19,365 nucleotides of DNA from assembly GCA_963693635.1 (NCBI GenBank), contig CAVOBC010000045.1, forward strand, positions 1 to 19,365, given 5' to 3'. The position numbers and the translations under genes are program-made. The notes beneath the pieces were generated by a model. That model saw only the letters and a list, made by a program, of their open reading frames with translations. It had not been told where the DNA came from and did no database searches. Below, piece by piece: positions 8,809-15,207 of the stretch; positions within the stretch are counted from its first letter, which is position 1; each line of letters opens with the position of its first letter. The DNA is from CAVOBC01 sp963693635. Lineage in GTDB: Bacteria > Pseudomonadota > Gammaproteobacteria > Pseudomonadales > Azotimanducaceae.

Positions 8809-9294
8809 GTGTTGATTGAGCCTGGAATGATTGTCGGTTTTCATTACACCTTGCGCGATGACACAGGCGACGAGATCGAGAACAATCGCGATGAGTCTCC
8901 ACGGGCGTTTCTGTTTGGTCGTGGCCAGGTAATGCCGGGCATAGAATCGGCCATCCGCGGTAAGTCCGCCGGCGACAGTGTCTCGGTGACATTGCCACCC
9001 GAGCGCGCCTACGGACTGCCGAAGCCGGACTCGATTCAGCGGTTGCCGACCAAGTATCTGGTGAATGCGCCGAAGCGGTTGAAGCCGGGGATGCCCGTGT
9101 CGTTCAGCACGAATCAGGGGGAAAAGACCGCGGTCCTCGTGAAAGTTGGCAAGTTCAACGTGGACGTTGATACCAACCATCCGCTCGCCGGCAAGGCGGT
9201 GACCTTCGACATCGACATTCGGGACGTGCGGGCGGCGACGGCCGAGGAACTCGCCCATGGACACGCACACGGCCAGGGAGGCCATCACCACTAA
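8809..9294 (+). CDS. slyD: FKBP-type peptidyl-prolyl isomerase, SlyD-like
   Basis: A 161-residue protein. AAGGAG (8799-8804) is followed by two adjacent possible starts, GTG 8809 (4 bases away) and TTG 8812 (7 bases away); both give essentially the same protein. The order is that of SlyD: a first FKBP half (VGFHYTLRDDTGDEIENN, then FLFGRGQVMPGIESAIRG and LPPERAYG), an inserted chaperone (IF) domain in the middle, and the FKBP closing strand NHPLAGKAVTFDIDIRDVR. A short histidine-rich tail (HGHAHGQGGHHH) ends the protein, as in metal-binding SlyD proteins that assist nickel delivery to hydrogenase, though shorter than in E. coli. Its activity would be cis-trans isomerisation of prolyl bonds and holdase chaperoning in the cytoplasm. 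The tail suggests Ni/Zn/Cu binding. No hydrogenase or urease genes are in view. Confidence 0.9.
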   Translation: MLIEPGMIVGFHYTLRDDTGDEIENNRDESPRAFLFGRGQVMPGIESAIRGKSAGDSVSVTLPPERAYGLPKPDSIQRLPTKYLVNAPKRLKPGMPVSFSTNQGEKTAVLVKVGKFNVDVDTNHPLAGKAVTFDIDIRDVRAATAEELAHGHAHGQGGHHH

Positions 9295-9383
9295 GCGGTT
9301 GGCGACAGGATGTACCGACACATCCATCACCTGTCTGGCGGTCCGGGGCGCGATGGGAAAGGTGGGAACATGAGGGAAGGTTG

Positions 9384-10220
9384 ATGGATCGAGACTGCCT
9401 CGCGGCAATGCTGACAGACGATGAGCGGGCAGCGTTTGAGCGTGACGGATACCTGATCGTCCCGGATGCGTTGTCGCCCGCGGTTGTGTCCCGCCTCGCT
9501 AGCCTGCTGGATGTGATGGCCGTCGAGCGCGTTGCAGAGACTGAGGAAGATGGCCGCCTGCACCTGCGGGATTTCCTGCTTCGGGACCCGGCCTTCATGG
9601 ATCTGCTCGACTGGCCGGCAACCTTTCCAAAGATCTGGGCCATGCTCGGGTGGCACATCCAGCTCTATATCTCCCACGCGGACATTACGCCGCCGGTGGC
9701 GCCCGCGGCGGAACCGGAGCGACTTGGTTGGCACCAGGACTCCGGCCGGGTCAACCTGGAACTTGAGACGGACCCGAGGCCCCGGCTATCGGTCAAGATC
9801 GGTTATTTCCTGACCGACACAACGACACCGGGTTGCGGCAACTTATGGGTTCTGCCCGGCAGCCATCTCTTCAATGCCATCGACTATCCGGATGATGAGA
9901 TCGCGAACCCCGTGGGTGCGATTCCGGTGTGTGTTCCGCCAGGAACGGCGGTCTTTTTCGATCGCAGGGTCTGGCATTCGCGCAGCCCCAATACGTCTGG
10001 GCAGACGCGCAAAGCCATCTTCTATGGCTACAGCTATCGGTGGCTGCGTCCCCGGGACAATCTCAGGATAGAGGATTATCCCGCGGTCACGGATCCAGTG
10101 CGGCGGCAACTGCTGGGCGCTGTGCACGATGGTCATGGCTACTCATCCCCGCTGCCAGAGGACGTGCCACTTAAGGGCTGGCTGGTAGACGCGTTGGGCG
10201 AGGACGCGGTCGCTCCCTGA
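9384..10220 (+). CDS. Phytanoyl-CoA dioxygenase (PhyH) family Fe(II)/2-oxoglutarate oxygenase
   Basis: A 278-residue protein. ATG 9384 follows a purine-rich GAGGGAAGG (9372-9380); the TTG just before it is an unneeded alternative. The N-terminus FERDGYLIVPDALSP is the usual PhyH opening. The iron ligands are His117 and Asp119 in WHQDSG and His198 in VWHSRSPN; Arg209 in QTRKAIFYGY, 11 residues on, is placed to bind 2-oxoglutarate. The block TTPGCGNLWVLPGSHL between them is the family double-stranded beta-helix signature. PhyH enzymes hydroxylate or halogenate small molecules, including acyl-CoAs, ectoine and secondary metabolites, so the substrate is open. No signal peptide is present. It lies 89 bases after the SlyD-like gene on the same strand, so the two may be cotranscribed; no terminator is visible between them. 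Confidence 0.9.
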   Translation: MDRDCLAAMLTDDERAAFERDGYLIVPDALSPAVVSRLASLLDVMAVERVAETEEDGRLHLRDFLLRDPAFMDLLDWPATFPKIWAMLGWHIQLYISHADITPPVAPAAEPERLGWHQDSGRVNLELETDPRPRLSVKIGYFLTDTTTPGCGNLWVLPGSHLFNAIDYPDDEIANPVGAIPVCVPPGTAVFFDRRVWHSRSPNTSGQTRKAIFYGYSYRWLRPRDNLRIEDYPAVTDPVRRQLLGAVHDGHGYSSPLPEDVPLKGWLVDALGEDAVAP

Positions 10221-10460
10221 CACCGAGACACGTCATTTGCGCTTGATTCACCCCTCGGCCAAGCGCCTGAAGTGGGTCGCGAAACCAGTGATCAAGCTTT
10301 CCGTATTGTCCCGGCAGATGCTCTTGTTCGTCGATATATTTTACACCTTGGGGCCGTTCATCGGCTGACGAATATCTAAGTAATTGAAAAGTGGAGTAAA
10401 AATACTGTTGGCACGGTACATGCGGGACGTATGGTCTTTCATGTTTTTTTGGAAATGGCT

Positions 10461-11075
10461 ATGAAGTTTTTTCGGTATCTCACGCTTTGTTTGGTCGCAA
10501 CGACCTATGCGACCGGAGCACACGCCCTGGCGATTGACTTCTCGGGCGGTTCGTTGCACGGGTCTTCAGGAAGTCTGATCACCGAGCAGACTATCGCTAC
10601 GGAACTCGAGGTCACCTGGACGCTCGATACGAGCACATTTGTGACTGATGGCAGTCACGACATGTTGACCCATGCGGGCTTCAAGATTGGCGGCACGGCG
10701 ACGTTTGAATCGGCTGATCCCGCATTGACGGGCACAGTCTCGGCAACAGCAGTCAGCAATCATGGTTGTGGGTCCGAAGACAGTTCGGGCTTCATCTGCT
10801 TTGCCATTGATGCGCCCTACTACGATGCGGTCGCGGGAGACCAGGTATCGATCACCTTTACCTATACGCTGGATGGCGCAATGTTGCCGGCCGTGCTTGC
10901 CATCAGTGACATGTCGTTTGCCGGCAACTACGGTCTGGGTTCTGGTTGGGTCATTTCCGAGGGCGGGGGAAGTCCCTCAGCGGTCTCGGAGCCATCCACA
11001 CTCGGCGCATTTGGTTCTGCGCTTGCCTTCGCTGGACTTGCGCGGCGCCGGCTGCGGTCATCAGTCACCCTCTAA
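10461..11075 (+). CDS. PEP-CTERM sorting domain protein, exported, function unknown
   Basis: A 204-residue protein. ATG 10461 is chosen because a good signal peptide starts there (MKFFRYLTLCLVATTYATG, cleavage near AHALA) and GGAAA lies 5 bases upstream; in-frame ATGs at 10455 and 10431 would add residues, including a glutamate, ahead of it. The middle is a beta-rich secreted domain rich in Thr, Ser and Gly. It has two cysteines that could pair (HGCGSEDSSGFICFAID), and I recognise no family. The C-terminus is an exosortase sorting signal: SEPSTLGAFGSALAFAGLAR followed by an arginine cluster, that is, a motif, a hydrophobic helix and basic residues. The first residue of the motif is Ser rather than Pro (SEPS instead of PEPS). 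Such proteins are cut and exported to the surface or matrix by an EpsH-type exosortase that must be encoded elsewhere. A strong terminator follows directly. Confidence 0.85.
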   Translation: MKFFRYLTLCLVATTYATGAHALAIDFSGGSLHGSSGSLITEQTIATELEVTWTLDTSTFVTDGSHDMLTHAGFKIGGTATFESADPALTGTVSATAVSNHGCGSEDSSGFICFAIDAPYYDAVAGDQVSITFTYTLDGAMLPAVLAISDMSFAGNYGLGSGWVISEGGGSPSAVSEPSTLGAFGSALAFAGLARRRLRSSVTL

Positions 11076-11105
11076 GTCGGGTTGCGTGTAAGTCGCACGC
11101 GCTGG

Positions 11106-11132
11106 AAAAAACCCGCGAGAGCGGGTTTTTTT
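11106..11132 (+). terminator. Rho-independent terminator after the PEP-CTERM gene
   Basis: The stem ACCCGC (11111-11116) pairs with GCGGGT (11121-11126) around a GAGA loop. It is extended by A/T pairing and followed by a run of seven T. It begins 30 bases after the PEP-CTERM stop codon. The A-run on the other side would also let it work on the minus strand. Confidence 0.9.
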
Positions 11133-11141
11133 GGGTCAGAT

Positions 11142-11234
11142 TTCTCCTCACCCTATTCGGTCGGCCTCATTGGCGCAGGTCTCGTTCTCATCGGTGCAAT
11201 TCGGCGCAGGCGCAGCGCCAACCTTTTTGCCTGA
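11142..11234 (+). pseudogene. Orphan PEP-CTERM-like C-terminal tail (gene remnant)
   Basis: The frame reads FSSPYSVGLIGAGLVLIG, then AIRRRRSANLFA and a TGA stop at 11232-11234. A glycine-rich hydrophobic helix followed at once by four arginines and a short tail is the layout of the PEP-CTERM family of sorting signals. The upstream Pro-Glu-Pro-type motif is missing and the frame has no start or ribosome binding site; upstream it runs straight through the terminator of the previous gene. I read this as the last fragment of a second PEP-CTERM gene. A chance match in GC-rich DNA cannot be excluded. Confidence 0.45.
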
Positions 11235-11396
11235 AACGGCAGCCCTGCGGTATTGCGGTCGGACAAGACGCACTCTCGGGTGCAGCAATTAGCCCCCTCA
11301 ATCTGACCACAAGTTCTACCGCGACATGACCGGCATCCGGCCTGGACGGCGAATCTATCGGGTGTCGGTCATTTTTGTCAGGGTGCAGACGACGAT

Positions 11397-11428
11397 AAAA
11401 AAGAGCGGCCAGGGTGGCCGGTCTTTTT
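11397..11428 (+). terminator. Rho-independent terminator (possibly bidirectional) in the spacer
   Basis: The stem CGGCCA (11406-11411) pairs with TGGCCG (11415-11420) around a GGG loop. After one G-G mismatch it continues as A/T-rich pairing, ending in five T on one side and six A on the other. No intact gene precedes it; it fits as the old terminator of the lost gene whose tail lies at 11142-11234. Confidence 0.8.
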
Positions 11429-11589
11429 CGTTTCCGGTGCCGCTCCTGGATGGATGCCGATGTCGTCGGGCCCCGCCGTGTCAATCCTCGCTCTCGTTGG
11501 TGTACGCTAACGGTTCCGCCGGATCGTGCCCGGCAACCTGCGAGCGACTGGCATTTCCGCCGGCGACGCCTGCCTTCGACTCTGCCAAG

Positions 11590-11618
11590 GCAAAAATCCG
11601 CCTAATGCAAAATCCGCC
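11590..11618 (+). repeat. Pair of short direct repeats upstream of the second PhyH gene
   Basis: GCAAAAATCCGCC (11590-11602) is repeated as GCAAAATCCGCC (11607-11618), differing by one A. The copies are 17 bases apart start to start and end 6 bases before the AAAAAGGA ribosome binding site. They could be a tandem operator or an RNA element for the downstream gene, or a small slippage duplication. Confidence 0.5.
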
Positions 11619-11638
11619 ACTGTAAAAAGGACACGGCC

Positions 11639-12631
11639 ATGCCAAATTCACCCGCTGAGACGGCTTCTGAGGCGGCACACCGACAAACACGCTACGAGTC
11701 GGCCCCCGCATTCGATGGGCCGCAAACACTGCCAATGCCGGCCCTGACCCCTGATCTTGAGCAGGCCCGCGCCGATTTGCGCGAATACGGGATGTGTCTG
11801 CTGTCAGATGGCATTCCCACAGATGTATTGGCAGGACTGCGCGAGAAGCTCGACGCCCAGGCAGAAGCCGAGCGTGGGCTTGGCGAGCAGTCGCCGCTGT
11901 CTGCACGCGGGGCTAAACAGCACATGTCGAACATGGTGAACAAGGGCAAGGCGTTTCTCGACCTGGTGGAGCGACCCGAAACGGACGCGCTTGCAGGCTA
12001 TTTGCTCGGCAAGAACTTCCTGATTTCCAGTATCACGGGGGGCTTGTTTCATGGACCGACGGACGACGTGCAGCCGTTGCACCGGGACCAGGGGCAGGTG
12101 CCGGCAACGGTGGACTTTCCAGCGACGTGCAATGTGTTCTGGTTGCTGGATGACTTCGCGCCGGAAGGCGGCAGTACCCACGTGGTACCGGGCAGCCATC
12201 GCTGGCCAGCGGCCCATCAGATAAGGCCGCCCGAGCGAGACCAGTCGGTGCAGATCACGGCACCGGCGGGCACGATATTCGCCTGGGACGGCCGGCTCTG
12301 GCACGGTGCGGGTGCCAATCCAGGCGGCGCGAGCCGCCGGCACATCAACACGTATTACTGTCTGCCGTGGATGCGCCAACAAGAGAATTGGGGCGTCACC
12401 TGCTTGCAGGAAGTCCTTGATGAGGCGACCCCGAAACTGCGGGCACGACTCGGGCTGCGCACGTACGGCACGTTAGGCATGATGTCGGGCACGCCAACCA
12501 GGGAGGGCGGGAGTGCCACCTTCGGCAACGCCGATGTCGTGATCCCTGATCACATCATCGGTGAGGGCGGCACGCTTCACCCCGTTCGCCGGGTCCGCCG
12601 CAGTGATATCGAGGCACCCACCGGCGACTGA
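11639..12631 (+). CDS. Second phytanoyl-CoA dioxygenase (PhyH) family oxygenase
   Basis: A 330-residue protein. ATG 11639 has AAAAAGGA 7 bases upstream. After a roughly 35-residue variable N-terminus, the PhyH fold begins with LREYGMCLLSDGIPTDV. The iron ligands are His148 and Asp150 in LHRDQG and His222 in LWHGAGAN; Arg233 or Arg234 in SRRHINTYY is the 2-oxoglutarate ligand. The region between has GGSTHVVPGSHRWP, the family signature. A C-terminal extension of about 60 residues (from LGLRTYGTLGMM on) is longer than in the other PhyH gene of this window. The two proteins share only family motifs, so they are not a recent duplication. No signal peptide is present. Its substrate is unknown; related proteins act on acyl-CoA or small-molecule substrates. 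Its 3' end faces a crotonase remnant on the other strand. Confidence 0.9.
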   Translation: MPNSPAETASEAAHRQTRYESAPAFDGPQTLPMPALTPDLEQARADLREYGMCLLSDGIPTDVLAGLREKLDAQAEAERGLGEQSPLSARGAKQHMSNMVNKGKAFLDLVERPETDALAGYLLGKNFLISSITGGLFHGPTDDVQPLHRDQGQVPATVDFPATCNVFWLLDDFAPEGGSTHVVPGSHRWPAAHQIRPPERDQSVQITAPAGTIFAWDGRLWHGAGANPGGASRRHINTYYCLPWMRQQENWGVTCLQEVLDEATPKLRARLGLRTYGTLGMMSGTPTREGGSATFGNADVVIPDHIIGEGGTLHPVRRVRRSDIEAPTGD

Positions 12632-12639
12632 GATCTCGG

Positions 12640-12826
12640 GGTTCGTGAACTCGCGCGCATGCTTCTCGACGTTCGCTTTCACGGCTTCGACCTGATTGGG
12701 ACTGCCGATCAGCTCGCGGGTCAGGCGTTCTTCCATCTTGAGGCCCGGCGCCGGGTCTGCGCGCCAACTGTCTTGCATGAGTACCTTGCCGAGGGGGATC
12801 ACGAACGCCGTGTTTGCGGCGGTCAG
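12640..12826 (-). pseudogene. C-terminal remnant of an enoyl-CoA hydratase-like gene
   Basis: Read on the minus strand, this piece gives LTAANTAFVIPLGKVLMQDS, WRADPAPGLKMEERLTRELI, then GSPNQVEAVKANVEKHAREF. The last 45 residues have the C-terminal pattern of crotonases: K..L, GL..ME, then a EAV.A..EK....F ending. The tail of the intact crotonase at 13886-14677 lines up as KELL, LESVMERENL, EAVTAFLAKRPPQF. Nothing of the catalytic core remains: the frame meets a stop near 12890 a short way upstream, has no ribosome binding site, and lost its own stop, so it runs on into the antisense of the PhyH gene. The sequence differs clearly from the intact copy, so it is an old remnant of a different crotonase gene and not a fresh duplicate. 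Confidence 0.5.
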
Positions 12827-12917
12827 CGACCGCGGAGCTTGCCGCGCTCGCGGCACCAGGGCAACGGTCGTTAGCGCGTTTTCACAGCGTTAAGCGGGCG
12901 CGGTCAGCGGTGGACAT

Positions 12918-13664
12918 TCAGGGCGACCCGGGCGGACGCGCAACCTCCCGGTAGTCGGAATAGGTGGCTGAGACCGTCTGGTCTACGCTGATGATGCCGA
13001 TCGCCTTCAAATCAATCGTGAAGTCGAAGGAAGCGGGCAACACGGGGCCACCGTCGACCCGTGCGAACTCGAAGTGCATCTTGAAGGTGTTCACCTTGAC
13101 CCCGAACTGTGGCTTGAAAGGTGACTCGCTGTACGTGCGAATGTACTGGATGCGGAGAGGTGATTTCATAATGCGCATTTCGCCCTTGAGCTTGCGCATG
13201 ATTTTCTCGTCGCGGCCACGGCCAGCCGGTGTGAACCCAAACTGCCAGTGCTGTGCGGTCTCGGCAAGGAGGCTCAACGTGCCTTTGGTCACCATCGCGC
13301 CGGGGTCACGACGGTTGGAGTCGGTCTCGCGCTGGGTCATCTCGCGTTCACGCTTCTCATCGAGATAGTCCTCGCTCGCGTCTTCGGTGGGGGTTTGACC
13401 GTCGATGGAAATCAAGTGCCAGCGATCGTCAAGCGGCTGTCTCGGGTCGTAGTGACCGACGAACGTCTTGCCGTCGTTGATCAGTGACTCGTCGTACGAC
13501 CAGCGTTCCCGGTAGTCCTCCTCGAAAGCCGTGAGGGCGGCCGCGAGTATCGCGTCAGGATCGACGCCCGCCGCAACGCTGTCGTCTGCGGGTGCTGTCG
13601 CCGCGCCGAGCACCGCAGTCAGGACTAAGCAGCGCAAAGCGTGTTGGAGTGCGGGGCGGGGCAT
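12918..13664 (-). CDS. Exported protein of unknown function
   Basis: A 248-residue protein. The start at 13664 (MPRPALQHALRCLVLTAVLG) has GGAG 5 bases upstream on the minus strand and opens with a signal peptide ending near ATAPA; a longer frame to 13703 puts acidic sequence before it and is rejected. The mature part begins DDSVAAGVDPDAILAAALTAF and continues with a charged segment rich in Glu, Arg and Asp (EDYLDEKREREMTQRETD). The second half is a regular beta-rich domain: HWQFGFTPAGRGRDEKIM, FGVKVNTFKMHFEFARVDGG and VSATYSDYREV. The ending resembles LolA-like/outer-membrane lipoprotein-sorting folds, where strands finish in YSDYR-type sequences, but I cannot name a family with confidence. 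No lipobox is present; it is expected to be periplasmic. It is on the same strand as, and downstream of, the crotonase gene, with 221 bases between. Confidence 0.8.
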   Translation of the reverse strand: MPRPALQHALRCLVLTAVLGAATAPADDSVAAGVDPDAILAAALTAFEEDYRERWSYDESLINDGKTFVGHYDPRQPLDDRWHLISIDGQTPTEDASEDYLDEKREREMTQRETDSNRRDPGAMVTKGTLSLLAETAQHWQFGFTPAGRGRDEKIMRKLKGEMRIMKSPLRIQYIRTYSESPFKPQFGVKVNTFKMHFEFARVDGGPVLPASFDFTIDLKAIGIISVDQTVSATYSDYREVARPPGSP

Positions 13665-13885
13665 GGGTGCTCCGGTTGCAGCATCGAACGTTGAGGTTAC
13701 CACCCGCAGTGGCGATGGCGCTGCCGCGCGATCAACCGAAGGTTCCGTAGTACGCCGCCATCGGGGTGCGCCCGTTTTGAGCGTCGCACCGATGGGATCA
13801 GGACAGACGCCTTGAGTGGCGTCGGGCCCCTCGATTCGTCTGCGCCGCCAACGGTCAGTTCGTTACGGTTGCCGCGAACGGTGGA

Positions 13886-14677
13886 TCAGCCGCGGTTGAA
13901 CTGAGGTGGTCGTTTGGCCAGGAACGCCGTGACGGCTTCCTTGTGATCGTCGGTGCGTCGAGCAATCTGGTCACGCAGGTTCTCCCGCTCCATCACGGAT
14001 TCCAGATCCGGATCCTGCGGGTTCTTGCGTAGCAGTTCCTTGATCATCATGATCGCCTGCGCCGGGTTCTCGGCGATCTCGCTGGCCTTGGCGAATGCGG
14101 TTTCAAATAACTGCTCGGGCTCCGCAACTGCGGTCACGAGCCCTGCTTTAAGCGCCTCTTCAGCGCCGACCATGCGGCCCGTCAGGCACATGTCGGTGGC
14201 GACGCCGAGGCCGACCAGGTCCGCCAGGAGGCGGGTAGAGCCCAATTCGGGCATAAGGCCCATCTTGATGAAGCGAATACTCATCTTCGCCTCGGTCGAC
14301 GCGATTCGGATGTCGAAGGGTAGAATCATGGTTAACCCGACGCCGATCGCGTAGCCATTGATAGCGGCGATGGTGGGTTTGGACTCGCGAATGAAATGCG
14401 TCAAGTTGGCACCTCCGCGGGCGAGCGTCTCGCCCTGTCCCTCGCTATTGGTTTTGGCGCGATCCGCGAAGCCGCCAAGGTCTGCACCGGCGCAGAATGC
14501 GCGCCCCTCGCCCGTGATCAGGATCGCGCCGATTGCCGGATCAGCGTTCCAAGCCGTCATTTGATCCAGGATCTCGGCGTTCATTGACGCTGTCCAGGCG
14601 TTCAGCTTTTCGGGGCGGTTGAGGTGGATGATGCCGACGCGGTCTTTAACCTCTGCGATGATCTCGTTGTAGGCCAT
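13886..14677 (-). CDS. Enoyl-CoA hydratase/isomerase (crotonase) family protein
   Basis: A 263-residue cytoplasmic protein. The start at 14677 is preceded by a GGAGAG ribosome binding site; an extension to 14836 is open but has no coding character. Crotonase features are plain: GIIHLNRPEKLNAWTASMN, the CoA/oxyanion loop AFCAGADLGGF (60-70), the second oxyanion segment GYAIGVGLTM (108-117), and MPELGSTRLLADLVG (142-156). Family enzymes hydrate or isomerise acyl-CoA thioesters in fatty acid or amino acid breakdown. Of the two glutamates that hydratases use, Glu144 in MPELGS is present, but the one in the usual GGGCEL position is Thr116. This points away from standard hydratase activity and toward an isomerase or another crotonase reaction. 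The gene could form a unit with the exported protein downstream. Confidence 0.92.
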   Translation of the reverse strand: MAYNEIIAEVKDRVGIIHLNRPEKLNAWTASMNAEILDQMTAWNADPAIGAILITGEGRAFCAGADLGGFADRAKTNSEGQGETLARGGANLTHFIRESKPTIAAINGYAIGVGLTMILPFDIRIASTEAKMSIRFIKMGLMPELGSTRLLADLVGLGVATDMCLTGRMVGAEEALKAGLVTAVAEPEQLFETAFAKASEIAENPAQAIMMIKELLRKNPQDPDLESVMERENLRDQIARRTDDHKEAVTAFLAKRPPQFNRG

Positions 14678-14845
14678 GTTTCTCTCCTTCTCTGTTCGGC
14701 ATCGATTGGATTGTCGATGTATCGATCGTTGATTGATGTTGGGCGCTCGTCCTCTCGCGCACGGGCGGCCGTTCGCCGAGTCAAATGAGCGGGGCCCGCG
14801 CCGATGAGCTTGCCACCGCGGCCGGGCACATACCATATGCCTTTC

Positions 14846-15021
14846 TAACAGGCTGCTGAAAAAGCAGCCTGTTAGGCCGATACATGGATTTCACGTTCGC
14901 TTCGCGAGCCATGAGTAGTATCGGCCGCAGATCGACGACGTAAGTCGTTGATTTGTCCCGAGCGAGCTGAGGCCCGCGACACTGAAAAAATGCAGGAAAG
15001 CACTTTTTCAGCACCCTGCTA
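14846..15021. mobile_element. MITE-like structured repeat with 19-base terminal inverted repeats
   Basis: The left end TAACAGGCTGCTGAAAAAG (14846-14864) matches the reverse complement of the right end CTTTTTCAGCACCCTGCTA (15003-15021) at 17 of 19 positions. The left end is also half of a perfect 12-base palindrome (14846-14857 with 14863-14874, loop GAAAA). Inside are another perfect arm pair, GGCCGATAC (14875-14883) with GTATCGGCC (14918-14926), and a weak hairpin near the right end. Both ends terminate in TA, which may be a TA target duplication. The element is 176 bases and encodes no transposase. Terminal sequences of this kind are common in insertion sequences, so a non-autonomous element is the best reading. 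The parent family is not established. Confidence 0.6.
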
Positions 15022-15129
15022 AAAGGAACCCGTCTAGCGACGGCCGGGAGGCCGGTGCCGATTTTGAAGATATAGTTGGCAGTTGCGCGGCTTTGTAGCA
15101 ACCTAGCGGGCTCAGTCCCGCGAACGTAA

Positions 15130-15164
15130 GAAAAAGTGCAGGAAAGTACTTTTTCGGCAACCTG
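15130..15164 (+). repeat. Second, partial copy of the MITE-like right end
   Basis: These 35 bases match 14984-15018 at 31 of 35 positions, including the core TGCAGGAAAG and the CTTTTTC run. The bases just before (agcgggctcagtcccgcga) also resemble those before the first copy (agcgagctgaggcccgcga). Each copy can fold as a short hairpin of A-run against T-run. It ends 43 bases before the kinase start codon. Confidence 0.65.
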
Positions 15165-15207
15165 AAGTGCGGGCCGCGTTTCGCTCAAGTTGGAGGTCGG
15201 TCGCTCG

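Larger units (their letters stand above)
11076..11638. other. 563-base spacer between the PEP-CTERM and second PhyH genes
   Basis: No intact gene is seen here. In order it holds a terminator (11106-11132), an orphan PEP-CTERM-like tail (11142-11234), about 160 bases without recognisable content, a second terminator (11397-11428), about 160 further bases without recognisable content, and a pair of direct repeats (11590-11618) just before the ribosome binding site of the PhyH gene. Two terminators with a decayed coding tail between them suggest that a former gene has been mostly lost. Confidence 0.6.
14678..15207. other. 530-base spacer between the divergent crotonase and histidine kinase genes
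   Basis: This region must hold the promoters for the crotonase gene (minus) and the kinase gene (plus), but no clear -35/-10 pair can be named. It is mostly taken up by a structured MITE-like repeat at 14846-15021 and a second copy of its right end at 15130-15164. Nothing protein-coding is convincing here. Confidence 0.65.

Noticed and set aside
10239..10266. Inverted repeat GCGCTTG / CAAGCGC after the first PhyH gene
   Set aside because: The loop is 14 bases and no T-run follows, so it is not a credible intrinsic terminator.
11590..11638. CCGCCACTGTAAA before the PhyH gene, like the end of a cobalamin riboswitch core
   Set aside because: The B12 box and the other conserved stems are missing and the gene starts about 20 bases later, leaving no room for a full riboswitch.
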